Part shown: positions 33,101-41,442 of the stretch, piece after piece | Numbering within the stretch: the stretch's first letter is position 1 | Layout: each line of letters opens with the position of its first letter | Assembly: GCA_009602735.1 (NCBI GenBank) | Contig: WELA01013799.1 | Span: 697,772-739,213, forward strand | DNA: 41,442 nt | Reading direction: 5' to 3' | Source: Mesotaenium endlicherianum | Taxonomy: Eukaryota > Streptophyta > Zygnematophyceae > Zygnematales > Mesotaeniaceae | Translations under genes and position numbers: made by a program | Notes under the pieces: model-generated | What the model was told of the DNA's origin: nothing | Database searches by the model: none | Seen by the model: the letters and a program-made list of their open reading frames with translations, nothing else

Positions 33101-33769
33101 GATGTCTTTTGGCGTGATCAAGGCCAAAAGAAGCTCGTGTCCCTTCCTCACAAGTCTCTTGAGTTGGAGGGCGGACAATAGTATCTCGTGTGCCGGCTTC
33201 TGGATGTCTTGGGTCTGGATATTCTGGATTGCGCGCAAAATACAGATTCTTGAAGTGATGTCATTCTTGATCTTGATAGTACCGGTCCTCCAATCAACTT
33301 GGGGGTTGTGCTTGGTCAACCAAGGCGTCCCTAGGATGACGTCGTACTTGCCCAATTGCATGGGGGAGAACACTACTCTATCCTTGAAGGACTTGATAGA
33401 GAGTGCCAAGGGGTACGTCTTCTTGGAAGGGGTAGTATAGGAGAATCCATCGGGCATCATAATCTCCTCGTCGTGGTCAAGAGTTCGCATAGTAATACCG
33501 TGCTTGGTGGCAAAATCTGCAGCAATGAAGTTGCCTTGAGCTCCGCTATCCACCAAGATGTGGACCTTCTCTCCTCCAAGGTAACCTCTCAAACTCATTG
33601 GGGCTGGAACGTCGTCTTCAACGGGGGTCTCCACCTCACTTGGCGTGTTGCCTTCTCGTGAAGTGGGTCTTGGGGTGGTAGGCTCCTGGCCTACCGGCGC
33701 TGTCCGTTTTTTGACAACTTTTTGGGGCATGAAAGTGCACGATGGCCCTTTTCCTTGCAATAAAAGCAT
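30104..33769 (-). CDS. pol: Pol polyprotein of element 3: protease, RT, RNase H, integrase, chromodomain (1221 aa)
   Basis: Cleaved to the enzymes that copy and insert the element. Numbering from the Met at 33769: protease DSGA at 74-77; RT with VDYRALN and FIDD (D430, D431); RNase H with VITDAS (D579); integrase with an HHCC zinc domain (HDNPLGGH to CDTCQ, about 765-805), the first catalytic Asp in SMDL (D832), VSDRDPRF and DGQTERMNR; chromodomain at about 1124-1179 with [15 protein letters not shown]; a basic Lys/Arg-rich tail. This is a typical chromovirus layout. The frame overlaps gag by 79 bp in the -1 register, so the natural product is Gag-Pol by frameshifting. No stop or shift is seen, so this copy could serve as the enzyme source for the truncated relative at 24478. 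Confidence 0.95.
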   Translation of the reverse strand: MLLLQGKGPSCTFMPQKVVKKRTAPVGQEPTTPRPTSREGNTPSEVETPVEDDVPAPMSLRGYLGGEKVHILVDSGAQGNFIAADFATKHGITMRTLDHDEEIMMPDGFSYTTPSKKTYPLALSIKSFKDRVVFSPMQLGKYDVILGTPWLTKHNPQVDWRTGTIKIKNDITSRICILRAIQNIQTQDIQKPAHEILLSALQLKRLVRKGHELLLALITPKDIKKDIESQEGSPVPKEIQEVLEDYKEVFSPELPKGLPPKRFVDHKIELEPGSKPISRPTFKMSYTELDEVKKQIKELLEHGFIRPSKSPFGAPVLFVKKKDGTLRMCVDYRALNKITIKNRYPLPRMDELMDRLVGAKYFTKIDLRSGYHQIRIAEPDIEKTAFRTRYGHFEFMVLPFGLTNAPATFMTMMNTIFQPMLDRFVVVFIDDILIYSKTLEEHARHLKEVLEVLKQNKLFAKESKCEFAKQEVEFLGLHVTADGIKIDPKKTTVVEEWPTPTTKKELQSFLGFANWYRKFIQGFSHIAAPLTDLLKKDRLYTWTEKEEEAFQELKRRLTTSPVLTLPSPNPDWPFHVITDASSYAIGAILLQDQGKGLQPIAYESRKLNPAEQNYTTTEREALAIVHALKVWRCYVEGRKVLVTTDHEALKHLQTQPYLSRRQARWSGYLQQYNITIQYQPGKTNPADPLSRLQLNAVMVSLKTDLEARFSAAYERDPYYKNGEAALDPCKKQEGNYWVRQDTGQRCVPNDLDLRLLLLREAHDNPLGGHFGILRTTGVLARTYCWPGMSKQVKEYCRSCDTCQRIKPSSQKAGGLLQPLPIPERQWTDISMDLIVDLPVTPRGHNAILTAVDRLTKMAHFIPTTTKATAPQLARLIFDNIFRLHGLPSRIVSDRDPRFTSHFWKNLFKNLGTSLDMSTAYHPQSDGQTERMNRTLKTSLKAYVSTLEQDWDMYLTPLEFAYNNTTQASTQESPFFLNYGFHPTTPLSFTAGHDEVPAATDFMETLEAALTAAKKALQHAQDAQARVANRSRREITYRVGDNVLLSSKNISLNNRPAGSKFSPKYLGPFKIIQQVNPVAFKLELPQTMHIDPVFHASLFKPYVQPDNKFPGRVTTPPAPTIVDDHLEYEVEDIVAMRNFRRQQQYLIKWKGYPDSENSWVAAHYLDKVQRKLKRFHAANPHLGPAPSLSTKSPETSGRQLATIKKQQKTPWRQSARTRKRKN
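33677..33712 (-). promoter_or_regulatory. programmed -1 frameshift signal between gag and pol, element 3
   Basis: On the minus strand the heptamer A AAA AAC (33712-33706) is in the gag frame and is one of the most efficient known slippery sites. After a 10-nt spacer (33705-33696) comes a perfect 7-bp stem: GGTAGGC (33695-33689), loop CAGGA, GCCTACC (33683-33677). The gag stop TAG (33693-33691) lies inside the stem. Slipping back one base gives exactly the pol frame. Confidence 0.85.
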
Positions 33770-34971
33770 AGTCCAGCCGTCATGAGAGCTTCTTTTTCAG
33801 CCGGGGAGAGTCTTGCTTTCACTCCTTGCTGGTTTCTTGCATCATAAGTGTCATTGGAGGGTCTTCCACTCTTCCGGGCAGCCGCGGGGTCCCTTTTAAT
33901 AACTCCGATTTCCATGGGTGTGGGTCCAGATTCGGATGTGGAAGGGGCTGCGTACACCCGCGTCGTCGGTACCCGTGAAGATGAAGGCACGGAGTGCTTG
34001 AAATCCAAGGTATCCACCTTTTGGGCCACTTCAATGATCTTTGAGAAGTCCGTCAAGTCGCGTAACTCCACTTCCTTTGCCACCTTGGGTTTGAGGCCAA
34101 AGATGTAGCGGTCAATCTTCTCCTCGAGAGACATGTTGGGGATCTCAAGAGTGAGGGCGTGAAATCTGGATGTATACTCTTGAACGGACGTCGTTTGCTT
34201 GAGATGGTGGAGCTTTCCTCGGGCAATCTTCTCCGCATTGATGGGCATGAATTGCTTCTTGAGGGCCTCACGAAAATCTGCCCATCTTGCATATGATGGT
34301 GGGGGCTCTTGGCCGAGCATGGGGTGCGCCATAGCTTGATATATAGCCGCTTGATAGTTACGCCACCATGATGTTGCTGCTCCTCTAAGTAAGGTAACGG
34401 CAAAGGGAACGTAGTCCTCCTCGGGTACTTCAAGGAATGCGAGGTACGTCTCCACTTGGTAGAGCCATAAATTCAGGTTGGCACCTTTCCCGGGGTTGAA
34501 AGTGTCGGGTTTGCCGGGCTTGATGAGTTTCCTTGCTCTCGTTGGCTCTTGTGGAGGCGCTTGAGCCGGGGCTGGATTTTGAGCATTGCTCGCAATAGGG
34601 GCAACCATGGCAGCCATAGCTTCTCTTGACGCTTGCACGGTTGCTTCATAGGTGGCCAAGCCCACTTGGTTGTGGACGGTCATTAGGAAGGCTGCCCACT
34701 CATTTGCGGGAACTCCTTGTGGTGGGGTCAACTTTGCTATAGCGGCTGCCACGAGATTTGACGGTGCTCCTCCTTGTGGTGCTTCTTGTTGTTGCAGATT
34801 TCCTTGAGTAGGCTCTCCCATCGGCGCTGGAGGAGGGTGTACTCCTCCTTGTGGTGCTTCTTGTTGTTGCAGAGTTTCTTGAGTGAGCTCTCCCATCGGC
34901 TCTGGAGGAGGGTTTCTTGGAGAGGAAGGGCTTCCTTCAAAAGCTTGCTGTTGGTCTTGAGGATTGGCCAT
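33691..34971 (-). CDS. gag: Gag polyprotein of element 3 (426 aa)
   Basis: Structural precursor of the virus-like particle. The start is the ATG at 34971. Residues about 15-65 contain a tandem repeat of about 25 residues ([16 protein letters not shown], two copies). A retrotransposon Gag capsid domain follows (about 150-330, with [20 protein letters not shown] and [20 protein letters not shown]). A CCHC knuckle, C-X2-C-X4-H-X4-C in [14 protein letters not shown], is at the C-terminus. The end of the frame carries the frameshift signal into pol. Part of this gene (33956-34088) is duplicated upstream at 35014-35146. Confidence 0.94.
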   Translation of the reverse strand: MANPQDQQQAFEGSPSSPRNPPPEPMGELTQETLQQQEAPQGGVHPPPAPMGEPTQGNLQQQEAPQGGAPSNLVAAAIAKLTPPQGVPANEWAAFLMTVHNQVGLATYEATVQASREAMAAMVAPIASNAQNPAPAQAPPQEPTRARKLIKPGKPDTFNPGKGANLNLWLYQVETYLAFLEVPEEDYVPFAVTLLRGAATSWWRNYQAAIYQAMAHPMLGQEPPPSYARWADFREALKKQFMPINAEKIARGKLHHLKQTTSVQEYTSRFHALTLEIPNMSLEEKIDRYIFGLKPKVAKEVELRDLTDFSKIIEVAQKVDTLDFKHSVPSSSRVPTTRVYAAPSTSESGPTPMEIGVIKRDPAAARKSGRPSNDTYDARNQQGVKARLSPAEKEALMTAGLCFYCKEKGHRALSCPKKLSKNGQRR

Positions 34972-34989
34972 CTTCTTGTGCTACCAAAG

Positions 34990-35146
34990 TGCCTAGCTCC
35001 GATACTTCTGTAGACCCGCGTCGCCGGTACCCATGAAGATGAAGGCACGGAGTGCTTGAAATCCAAGGTATCCACCTTTTGGGCCACTTCAATGATCTTT
35101 GAGAAGTCCGTCGAGTCGCGAAATTCCACTTCCTTTGCCACCTTGG
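34990..35146 (-). repeat. displaced PBS and duplicated gag fragment of element 3
   Basis: Positions 35014-35146 repeat gag positions 33956-34088 in the same orientation with few differences (133 bp). They sit where the PBS should follow the 5' LTR. The PBS-like TATCGGAGC is at 35004-34996, preceded by CTACAG, which looks like a second copy of the LTR end. The two CTACA copies flank the insert. This is probably a template switch during reverse transcription or a later repair event. Confidence 0.75.
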
Positions 35147-35649
35147 TGTAGTGAAACAGATAGATGAAGTACTTAGTGAAGTATAATACTTTATCTATTC
35201 AAGACAAGGATCTTTGAACACAAGTGGTAACTTCTTGAAAGAGAGATGGCTTCTTGAAAGTTAATATATTTCTGGATTTTGGCAAGTACAAGAGTGATTC
35301 TCGAATGTCTTTCTATGTTCTAGCTCTTGTTTATATACTTGTTACATGAGTAATTTCTAGGAAAGTGTATGTTGATGTGTTGGCACCCAACACATCCCAA
35401 AGCTTACCACTTTTTTCTAGAATAATGTACATATGTCCTTTTGACCTAAAAATGGCACATTTGACTTTTGCCACATGGAGTTCTTCTAGGTCTTTCCTCT
35501 AACTTCGAAAATGCCTTGGAAGGTTCAAAGGACATGAACCAAGTTACTAGAGTACCTATTCACACTTGACTCCACACAATACTACTCCAAATATATTTGA
35601 AAACATTAAAATATATGCAAACTAATATATAATAACTCAAATCACTACA
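35147..35649 (-). repeat. 5' LTR of element 3 (503 bp)
   Basis: On the minus strand it starts TGTAGTGATTTGAG at 35649 and ends GTTTCACTACA at 35147. It has the same length as the 3' LTR. Confidence 0.93.
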
Positions 35650-36339
35650 ATGATCCATATTGAAAAAGAATATTTAACCCACATACATGAACTAGGGTCG
35701 CAAAGGTTTGATATTGTATATGTGTCCCGTAGATTAATCTTAGTTGTTCATATTCCTCCTCAAGAGAGCACAAATGGACAAGTTGACAGTTTGAGGGAGT
35801 GGATAAATTCTTCCTTGTTTGAGAAGTTACACCTTCTTCACAGGAGTGAAGATTTTTAATCATGCTACCGATGGACGATTTTACACAAGCATATGCAAAT
35901 ACTATTATAACGGCCCCAAGTAGTCAACACAAGCGCGCATCTAACAATCTTCAGCACGTCGGACGGACAATTTAAGGACAAAGTTGCCTTTTAGAATATA
36001 TTTAAATCTGATTGTGAGAGCTCGTCGTCAGTGAATACTAGAAAAATTGGCGGCAGTCCTAGAATTTTTGTTCGATTCAAGAAATTTGCTAGTCTGGCCG
36101 GTTGAAATTGTGGAAATCTTTAGTACTACCTTTATGAAACAGTGTCTCGTATGGGATTTGGACATGGAAAACCCACAGTGGGTCCATTTTTTTGGTCCCA
36201 CTGAGTCAACATAGATCGGTTCGTATAGCTTTTTTTTGTGCATTAAGTATACCATCAGCCATCCTAAACTTGATGCTAGACTACTTCACAGCTGTAAATA
36301 CTCAAAAAACGCATTCTTAAAATAATGTTCATGGCATTA
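35650..36339. other. unassigned stretch right of element 3
   Basis: It begins with the right copy of the element 3 target duplication (ATGAT). It has only short open frames without recognisable similarity. It may be host intergenic DNA. Confidence 0.5.
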
Positions 36340-37179
36340 TTTTGAAAAGGTCATTTATGGAAATAACCTTGAAAGATGCGAAAAAAGGCTAAAGCACCCC
36401 TCAACTTTTCAAATATTCGTAAGTAGCCTTCGCGCTTACAATCCTACTCATGAGGCCCCTATTGGTCAGTTGCCCCGTGAGAAGCCAATTCACACGAAAG
36501 GTAATTTGGCAAGGTAGTATTTCTACTAAACGTCTAAAATCTTGAAAAGATGCTATCAAGCTGATTACATGCCTATGTCAGGTGCAAAACAAATTTTTGA
36601 TGAATCCTTTCATGTTTTTGCTGCATGTTGCCTCGATAACTTGAAAAATTCAAGAATGAACAAGAGTCAAAACATTCTCACTCACAATCACTTACCTCTT
36701 AACCACTTTGAATTGCTTATCGACACACATGTTCTCGCTACTTTTCTTCTTTCTCTCGTAATTCTTTATCCCCTTAGTCGCGCCCTAATTTGAAATCGAA
36801 ACCACTTTTTGAAGTCGTCATTGTTTTTACAACAGAATGATTGGACAGTTGGTCAAATTAAACTGACAAAACTGAAGTGAAGGTTTGTTTGCACCAAAGG
36901 GCCACAAATTTTAATGCATCACAACTTTTCAATGACGTAGACTTTTACCCTTCTCCCGCGTGACAATGTTTGTTTTGGTTTCCCGCGTGATAGTGTTGGT
37001 TTAAGTAAAGGAAAAAGGGTGTGTCACGCGTGTTTCCATGTGAAAGTCTTTCCCACGACGTGACCGACACTTAGGATTGCATGCGCGAGGGCTACTTTAA
37101 AATATTTGAAAAGTTGAGGGCTACTTGAGCTTATGTTTGCATCTTTCAGGGCTATTTCCATATTTGACCCTTTTGAAAA
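36340..37179. mobile_element. non-autonomous Mutator-like DNA transposon (822 bp) with 9-bp target duplication
   Basis: The element is 36349-37170. Its ends are inverted repeats of about 98 bp (36349-36446 and 37072-37170, roughly 80% identical) containing TATGGAAATA, TGAAAGATGC and CCCTCAACTTTTCAAATATT. It is flanked by a perfect 9-bp direct repeat TTTTGAAAA (36340-36348 and 37171-37179). Long inverted repeats plus 9-bp duplications are the hallmark of Mutator-like elements. Inside there is no transposase, only an unconvincing 83-codon frame and a short direct repeat of CCCGCGTGA near 36957-36990. It must be moved in trans. Confidence 0.85.
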
Positions 37180-38642
37180 CTGACTGCTAAATAGAAAAGC
37201 CTTGCTGGCTGGACAAGCTAAACCTTAATCTAGATTCAAGAAAAACTCTTATCTAGATCACAATGGATCAGACTCATATCTCAACTTCTGAGTTTACTTT
37301 GTCTAATTAGTGTACTGGTCAAATTGAACCTCCAGATCAGTTTGACCTTCACATGTGTGAAATTGACATCGATGATGCAAGCATTTATTCATTCAATTAC
37401 TCTTTTGTCAACATATTTTAGTACATTGATGTGGTCTAGCTCGTGACTTGCACATACATTTTCAGGGTGTAATTTTATGTACCTTGAATGCATATTATTC
37501 ACCAAGTGTCCCCCATACTTCCCTCTAAAACATTCTTTCATGTATATCAATATAACGTGAGATAATTTAGTCATGTTACTCGTAACAAGACCTTCACGTC
37601 CATAGATTACCTTGACACACACTTTTGTCCCTTTTCCCCCATGGTCATTGATGCTATTCCAAAATCATTAGGATTGGTAATGTAGAAAGCTCCGTCGGAT
37701 CACTCTTGCAAGAAGTCAAGACGAGGTTTTGAGGCTTGCAACCAGCTAATTTTAGAGTACGTTGGAAGTGAACACAATTTTACGAAGATGGGCAGCCATG
37801 GCTGGCTATGGCTAAGAGGGCACATAGGAGCTGATAGGAGCGCTCATGAGAAGCTTGGGGGGCAGACTCGCGAGAATATGAAGAACCAAAGTAGCTGCAC
37901 AAATCGGGAAAATAGCCGAGTGTTTGAAACCAGAAATTCGAGGAAAATGACGCATCCTTCCCACCAATCCTTTAGAATCGTGTTGTGTGGCGTGCGTTCG
38001 AGCCCGTGAGGGCGGGCAGCATGGGCTAGCCATCACGGTGTCACCTCGGTAATTCACAGGCCCCAGAAGGCAACGCATGCTCCCAGAAGGAGAGGAAGAT
38101 AAGTGGGATGACGGAAAACTGACGGGGAAGTCTCTTATACCTGAAGGCTGACATCAAATCGTTATGCACCGGTGTGAACCAGTGTGTACTGGTGTGTACC
38201 AACTGGTTGCTCTGCACAACTCTGGAAGGGAATCGTGCCGGATGTCATCAAGCACTTTCGACCACTTTCGACAAATTTAGAGCACTTTAATTTCAAATTT
38301 CAAGCACTTTCGAGCACTTTCGAGCACGCTCGTGTGAATGAACGCAGAGAATCCGAGCATCCCTTGCAATCCACCTGCCTTGCCCTGCCTCTCCGTTATC
38401 CACCAGCACTTGAAAACGGTGCATTCAGTATTATTGAACAGGAGACCGGGTACAAGCATCTCGACACTTTCAGAATGGAGGACAAGAACAATGCATTGAC
38501 AGAAAAAGAAGCTAGGGACTCAGTGCCAAAACCTTGATCTTTTGACGATGTCTGCTTTCAAAGTCGTAGTGGTGTGGAGGTTTCCCTTAGTAAGTTGTAG
38601 TTGATCTCGATTTTGTTTACAACTCTAGGGCGAACTGAAACC
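37180..38642. other. upstream region of the kinase gene, no gene seen
   Basis: About 1.5 kb without a supportable gene. Near 38240-38335 an AGCACTTTCGA-type unit recurs five or so times, and CCAGTGTGTACTGGTGTGTACC lies at 38180-38202. These short repeats could be regulatory or relic. No TATA box can be defended. Confidence 0.5.
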
Positions 38643-40816
38643 ATGGCTGCGTTGGTAGCCGCAGAAGCTACCTCCATTGTGGCAGCCAGTGCACAGCTCT
38701 TTAATGACGTCAACAAGCTCCATTCACGTATTTCTATCAACCAGGCCGTGACCTCATTTGGAGCTACGTCCAGCCCCTTCAGTCGGAATATCCTTCTTAC
38801 AGCATCGACACGTCTCAGAAAAGAATCTAGTGGCTTCCCTAAAGGATTAGGAACAGCTTTGCCTGCTAGAAGGAGGAGATGCCTTGTCTCTGCAGCTTTT
38901 GGAACCCCCCCGGATTTGTCCGAGCTCCTCCAAACACTACAAGATGGGTCAGTGCTTACTACCGACAGGCATGCATGTGCATACGTGGAAATTGTAGTGC
39001 ACTATCGCTTTAGTCAACATTTAGTGGGCAATCTGTTGAATCATATTCATGAGCTCTAAAATTGGGGACCGTGCTAGCTCGCGAAATGAGGGGTGTGAGG
39101 ACAAAGATTCGGGCTACTCTAGGGATGACATGTTTCTCCTATCTGATGCTTCGGGGGTGGGTGAAAAGGTCTTCAGATGCATTTGATATATTTGTGAACC
39201 TTTTATGACTACGTTTTTTAGAGGCATGTACAGTATGACAAACAGAGATTGCATAAATCGCAGTTGAGGGCTCTCTGTCATTGGAAAATTCATGTACAAA
39301 GACTAGAATTCTATGAATTCTTTGGTTATAGCAAATGACCATCAACAATATATTTTCACATTAGGCGGAGCATGGGCTTACAGGATGCTGTTAAACAAGT
39401 GATGGTAAGGTGCAGTATCAGCATGGATCAGGCATCTAGTTGGTGATTTGACCTTAATGAGATGATGTCCATCGAATGTGAGCAGATTGCCAGATAACAT
39501 GCAGGATATTGTTGCCCAGGTGCAGCAGCAAATGGTTGATCTATCTTCCCCTGCTGCCCTGGCTGAGTCTGCCAAAAGCCAGGTGCCTTTGCATACCTTC
39601 ACGACTTCAAACCTAGATCCTAGCCAAATTACCAAAAACCTAGATTTCACCCAACAGGAGGGGTTATATGGCCCGGAAAGACAACTGGCAAACTTGACTG
39701 GCCATGCCTGTGTGGAGCTCAGCCATACAAGATCCTCGCATTACCTCATTTTGGCATCACTGGGTGAAAGTACCCTTTTAGGCTCAGTCTCTCTTGCGGG
39801 CTTAGTGCACCCTTTTGGGCATGTTGACAGCTTTCCGGCGACAGACATGTATTCATATTGGCACAGTGATGTGACGAAGATTTGCCCCACAAAATCAACA
39901 CAAAAGTTGAAAGATTCGAATCGACCCCGAAACCATGCATACCCTCTATAATTAGATTGTTGGGGAGACCCCTCCACACAGCTGGAGATGCTCCCTCTTT
40001 CATTTTGCACCTTCTGAATATGATTGTGCCCACGCCCGTTACATCTTATCCTCGTCATGCACATGTTCCGGCTTGCTGACTATAGCTCATTGCGAGGAGA
40101 AGTTTCACTCTAATTTTTGCTCTCTCTTTGCATGCCGCAGGAAGCAACCTACCTGGCTGCAGCTTTGGTGGTGTGGGCTTACCTGTCAGTGCCACCTGGC
40201 GGCCTGAGTGGACTGCTGGACTTCTTCTATGCTCCCCTGCATGCCACGACCTACAAGTACTTTCCACTTGACCTTCCCTGTTGAGATGCCACTTGGCCTT
40301 TTCTCATCTCTGCAAGCTGAACTCTGGTGCATGCAGGGATTCCTGCATTCATAGAAAACATTTGGCTTGAGGCATTCTGCATGTTGCAGGTTGGTGCTCT
40401 CTAGTGCATCATCAAAGCACGTCTCCAGCAATCCGGCATGTCTTTAGTTAGGGTTTTCCCACGCAGCCACGGGTTGTCTATTCTGGAAAGGGGACATGAC
40501 TTTTTTGGCACGTCACTGAATGAGAAGAGTGTGGCACTTCTACATGACTTGTAAAATTCATGAAAGAGCGTCTTCTCCTACGGGCAAGTCGCCAGCTGTC
40601 AGTTGCCTGCCCGCTGCCAACAGGCTCAAGGGTTGTCAAGTCAGTCATTGTCTTGGTCCATTTGGTTCTAACAAGGGCCCTCCCCTTTTGACCTTTCAAT
40701 GGTGACCCTCCCTCTGCTGAGCAGGACGTACACCCCGGCCAACGTACAAGTGGGGCGCCAGATGGGAGAGGGCTCCTTCGGCGTCGTCTACGAAGGCTTC
40801 ATCAGCAACATTGACG
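38643..40816 (+). CDS. N-terminal part of an STN7/STN8-family thylakoid protein kinase (four exons, runs off the window)
   Basis: Exons 38643-38947, 39486-39582, 40141-40256 and 40725-40816 have agreeing phases and GT-AG borders, giving 203 residues. The start is ACCATGG at 38643. Residues 1-80 are Ser/Ala/Arg-rich and look like a chloroplast transit peptide. Residues 137-167 form a hydrophobic segment with SVPPGGLSGLLDFFYAPL. This is followed at once by VQVGRQMGEGSFGVVYEG, the glycine loop of a kinase (GEGSFGVV at 187-194). A single hydrophobic segment with a PG..DFF motif directly before the kinase domain is the layout of STN7 (state transitions) and STN8 (photosystem II phosphorylation). 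The paired cysteines that precede the membrane segment in STN7 are absent from this model, which favours an STN8/Stl1-like member, unless an exon was missed. The catalytic loop lies beyond the window. Confidence 0.72.
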
Positions 40817-41442
40817 GTACGTGACTCTCCAGCGCACGCATTACGCTTGGCTTGGCACATCCCCCCTAGAGCTCCACTTACGCACCCCCATACCCATTCC
40901 ATGCTCATGGCGTGCGGCGAGGGCCAGGGACGTGGGGGAGCAACAGACGCATGCTGCAGGCAGGAGGCAGGCCCTATCCTCCTTCCCTACGCTCTCTCTC
41001 TCTCAGTCACTCTTGAGCACCAGGATTGGAGAACAGTGAGGAAGTGGATGCAGAGGCAGTCTTGCCGGAGGGATTCAGCCGGGCGGTGGTTGGAGCACCA
41101 CCCGCCATGGCGGCAGGCACTGACTGGTTGGAGGATGGGTCCCTCTGAGCTAGCTCCTAGCATTTGGAGCCCAGAGGGAAGGAAGGCAGGGCTGTAAGTT
41201 TGCCTGCCTATTAAAGAACAAGCACACTAGCTGGGGGGTGGGGGGGCATGGGAGGGGTGTTTTGCTGTCCTCCTCTCTGCCTTGGCGGCAGTGGGCTCCC
41301 GCCAGCTCATTTTGCATGCCAACCAGCCATATCCGTTTCTGCCGGCTTCTGCAAGCCGAAGCTCCCTGTGCGTATCCTGCAAGCCTTGCACAGGGTAGTT
41401 AGAGAGCATGACCCGGGGTGTTTGGGGGAAAGGGGAAGGGGG
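40817..41442 (+). other. intron 4 of the kinase gene, possible further exon
   Basis: It follows the donor G|GTACGTG. An open stretch at 41033-41146 (EEVDAEAVLPEG in one frame) follows an AG, but it does not fit the required phase plainly and does not resemble the kinase N-lobe, so I do not call it an exon. The remainder is rich in GT/GGGG. Confidence 0.45.

Larger units (their letters stand above)
28832..35649 (-). mobile_element. full-length chromovirus LTR retrotransposon (element 3)
   Basis: A 6818-bp element on the minus strand: 5' LTR (35649-35147), a displaced PBS region, gag (34971-33691), pol in the -1 frame (33769-30104), non-coding region, PPT and 3' LTR (29334-28832). Both LTRs are 503 bp, with termini TGTAGT and ACTACA. 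The flanks are ATGAC (28827-28831) and ATGAT (35650-35654), an almost perfect 5-bp target duplication. Gag and pol are open with catalytic residues present. The only visible defect is a 133-bp gag segment between the 5' LTR and the PBS. Confidence 0.95.

Noticed and set aside
35650..35859. 69-codon frame starting at the right border of element 3
   Set aside because: It has no recognisable domain and no splice context, and it begins in the target duplication. There is no evidence that it is coding.
36542..36793. 83-codon frame inside the Mutator-like element as a transposase remnant
   Set aside because: It has no DDE or zinc-finger motif and no similarity I recognise. The element appears non-coding.
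41033..41146. Fifth exon of the kinase gene (EEVDAEAVLPEG frame)
   Set aside because: The phase needed from exon 4 does not match this frame, and the translation does not resemble the kinase N-lobe.

Overview
This is nuclear DNA of a photosynthetic eukaryote, most likely a green alga or early-branching green-lineage organism. The evidence is spliced genes with GT-AG introns, plastid-type N-termini, the start of a thylakoid STN7/STN8-type kinase gene, many dinucleotide microsatellites and plant-type Ty3/gypsy chromoviruses. The species cannot be fixed from the sequence. The window carries N gaps at 5667, 10428 and 11766-11786.

Layout. (1) 154-7745, minus strand: a seven-exon gene whose splice phases all agree, giving a 717-residue, probably plastid membrane protein of a conserved family of unknown function. 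Its first intron holds an exact 977-bp duplication around a single N, which looks like an unmerged contig overlap. (2) 7746-15637: gene-poor DNA with microsatellites, four stand-alone LTRs of one family (one plus, three minus), a decayed pol/chromodomain relic and a chromovirus LTR fragment. (3) 15638-24477, plus strand: a nearly complete Ty3/gypsy element (element 1) with LTRs, PBS, gag, pol, a chromodomain cut by a frameshift, and an extra 555-codon ORF between pol and the 3' LTR. (4) 24478-28474, plus strand: a 5'-truncated, mutated chromovirus (element 2) abutting the 3' LTR of element 1. (5) 28832-35649, minus strand: a full-length copy of the same chromovirus family (element 3), with 503-bp LTRs, open gag and pol, and a near-perfect target duplication. 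(6) 36349-37170: a non-autonomous Mutator-like element with roughly 100-bp inverted repeats and a perfect 9-bp target duplication. (7) 38643-40816, plus strand: the first four exons of an STN7/STN8-family kinase gene, running off the window.

Most notable. Elements 1 and 3 belong to different families, yet both place pol in the -1 frame relative to gag. Each has a canonical X XXY YYZ slippery heptamer, a 7-10 nt spacer and a perfect 7-8 bp hairpin that contains the gag stop codon. Both therefore appear to make Gag-Pol by programmed -1 frameshifting. Element 1 also carries an undescribed third ORF (coiled coil, globular middle, acidic and proline-rich tail, no membrane segment). It is preceded by a branch-point and 3' splice-site consensus, while a 5' splice-site consensus is retained in most LTR copies, suggesting expression from a spliced subgenomic RNA.

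The two host genes point away from each other across about 31 kb of nested transposable elements. No function links them except that both products look plastid-targeted.
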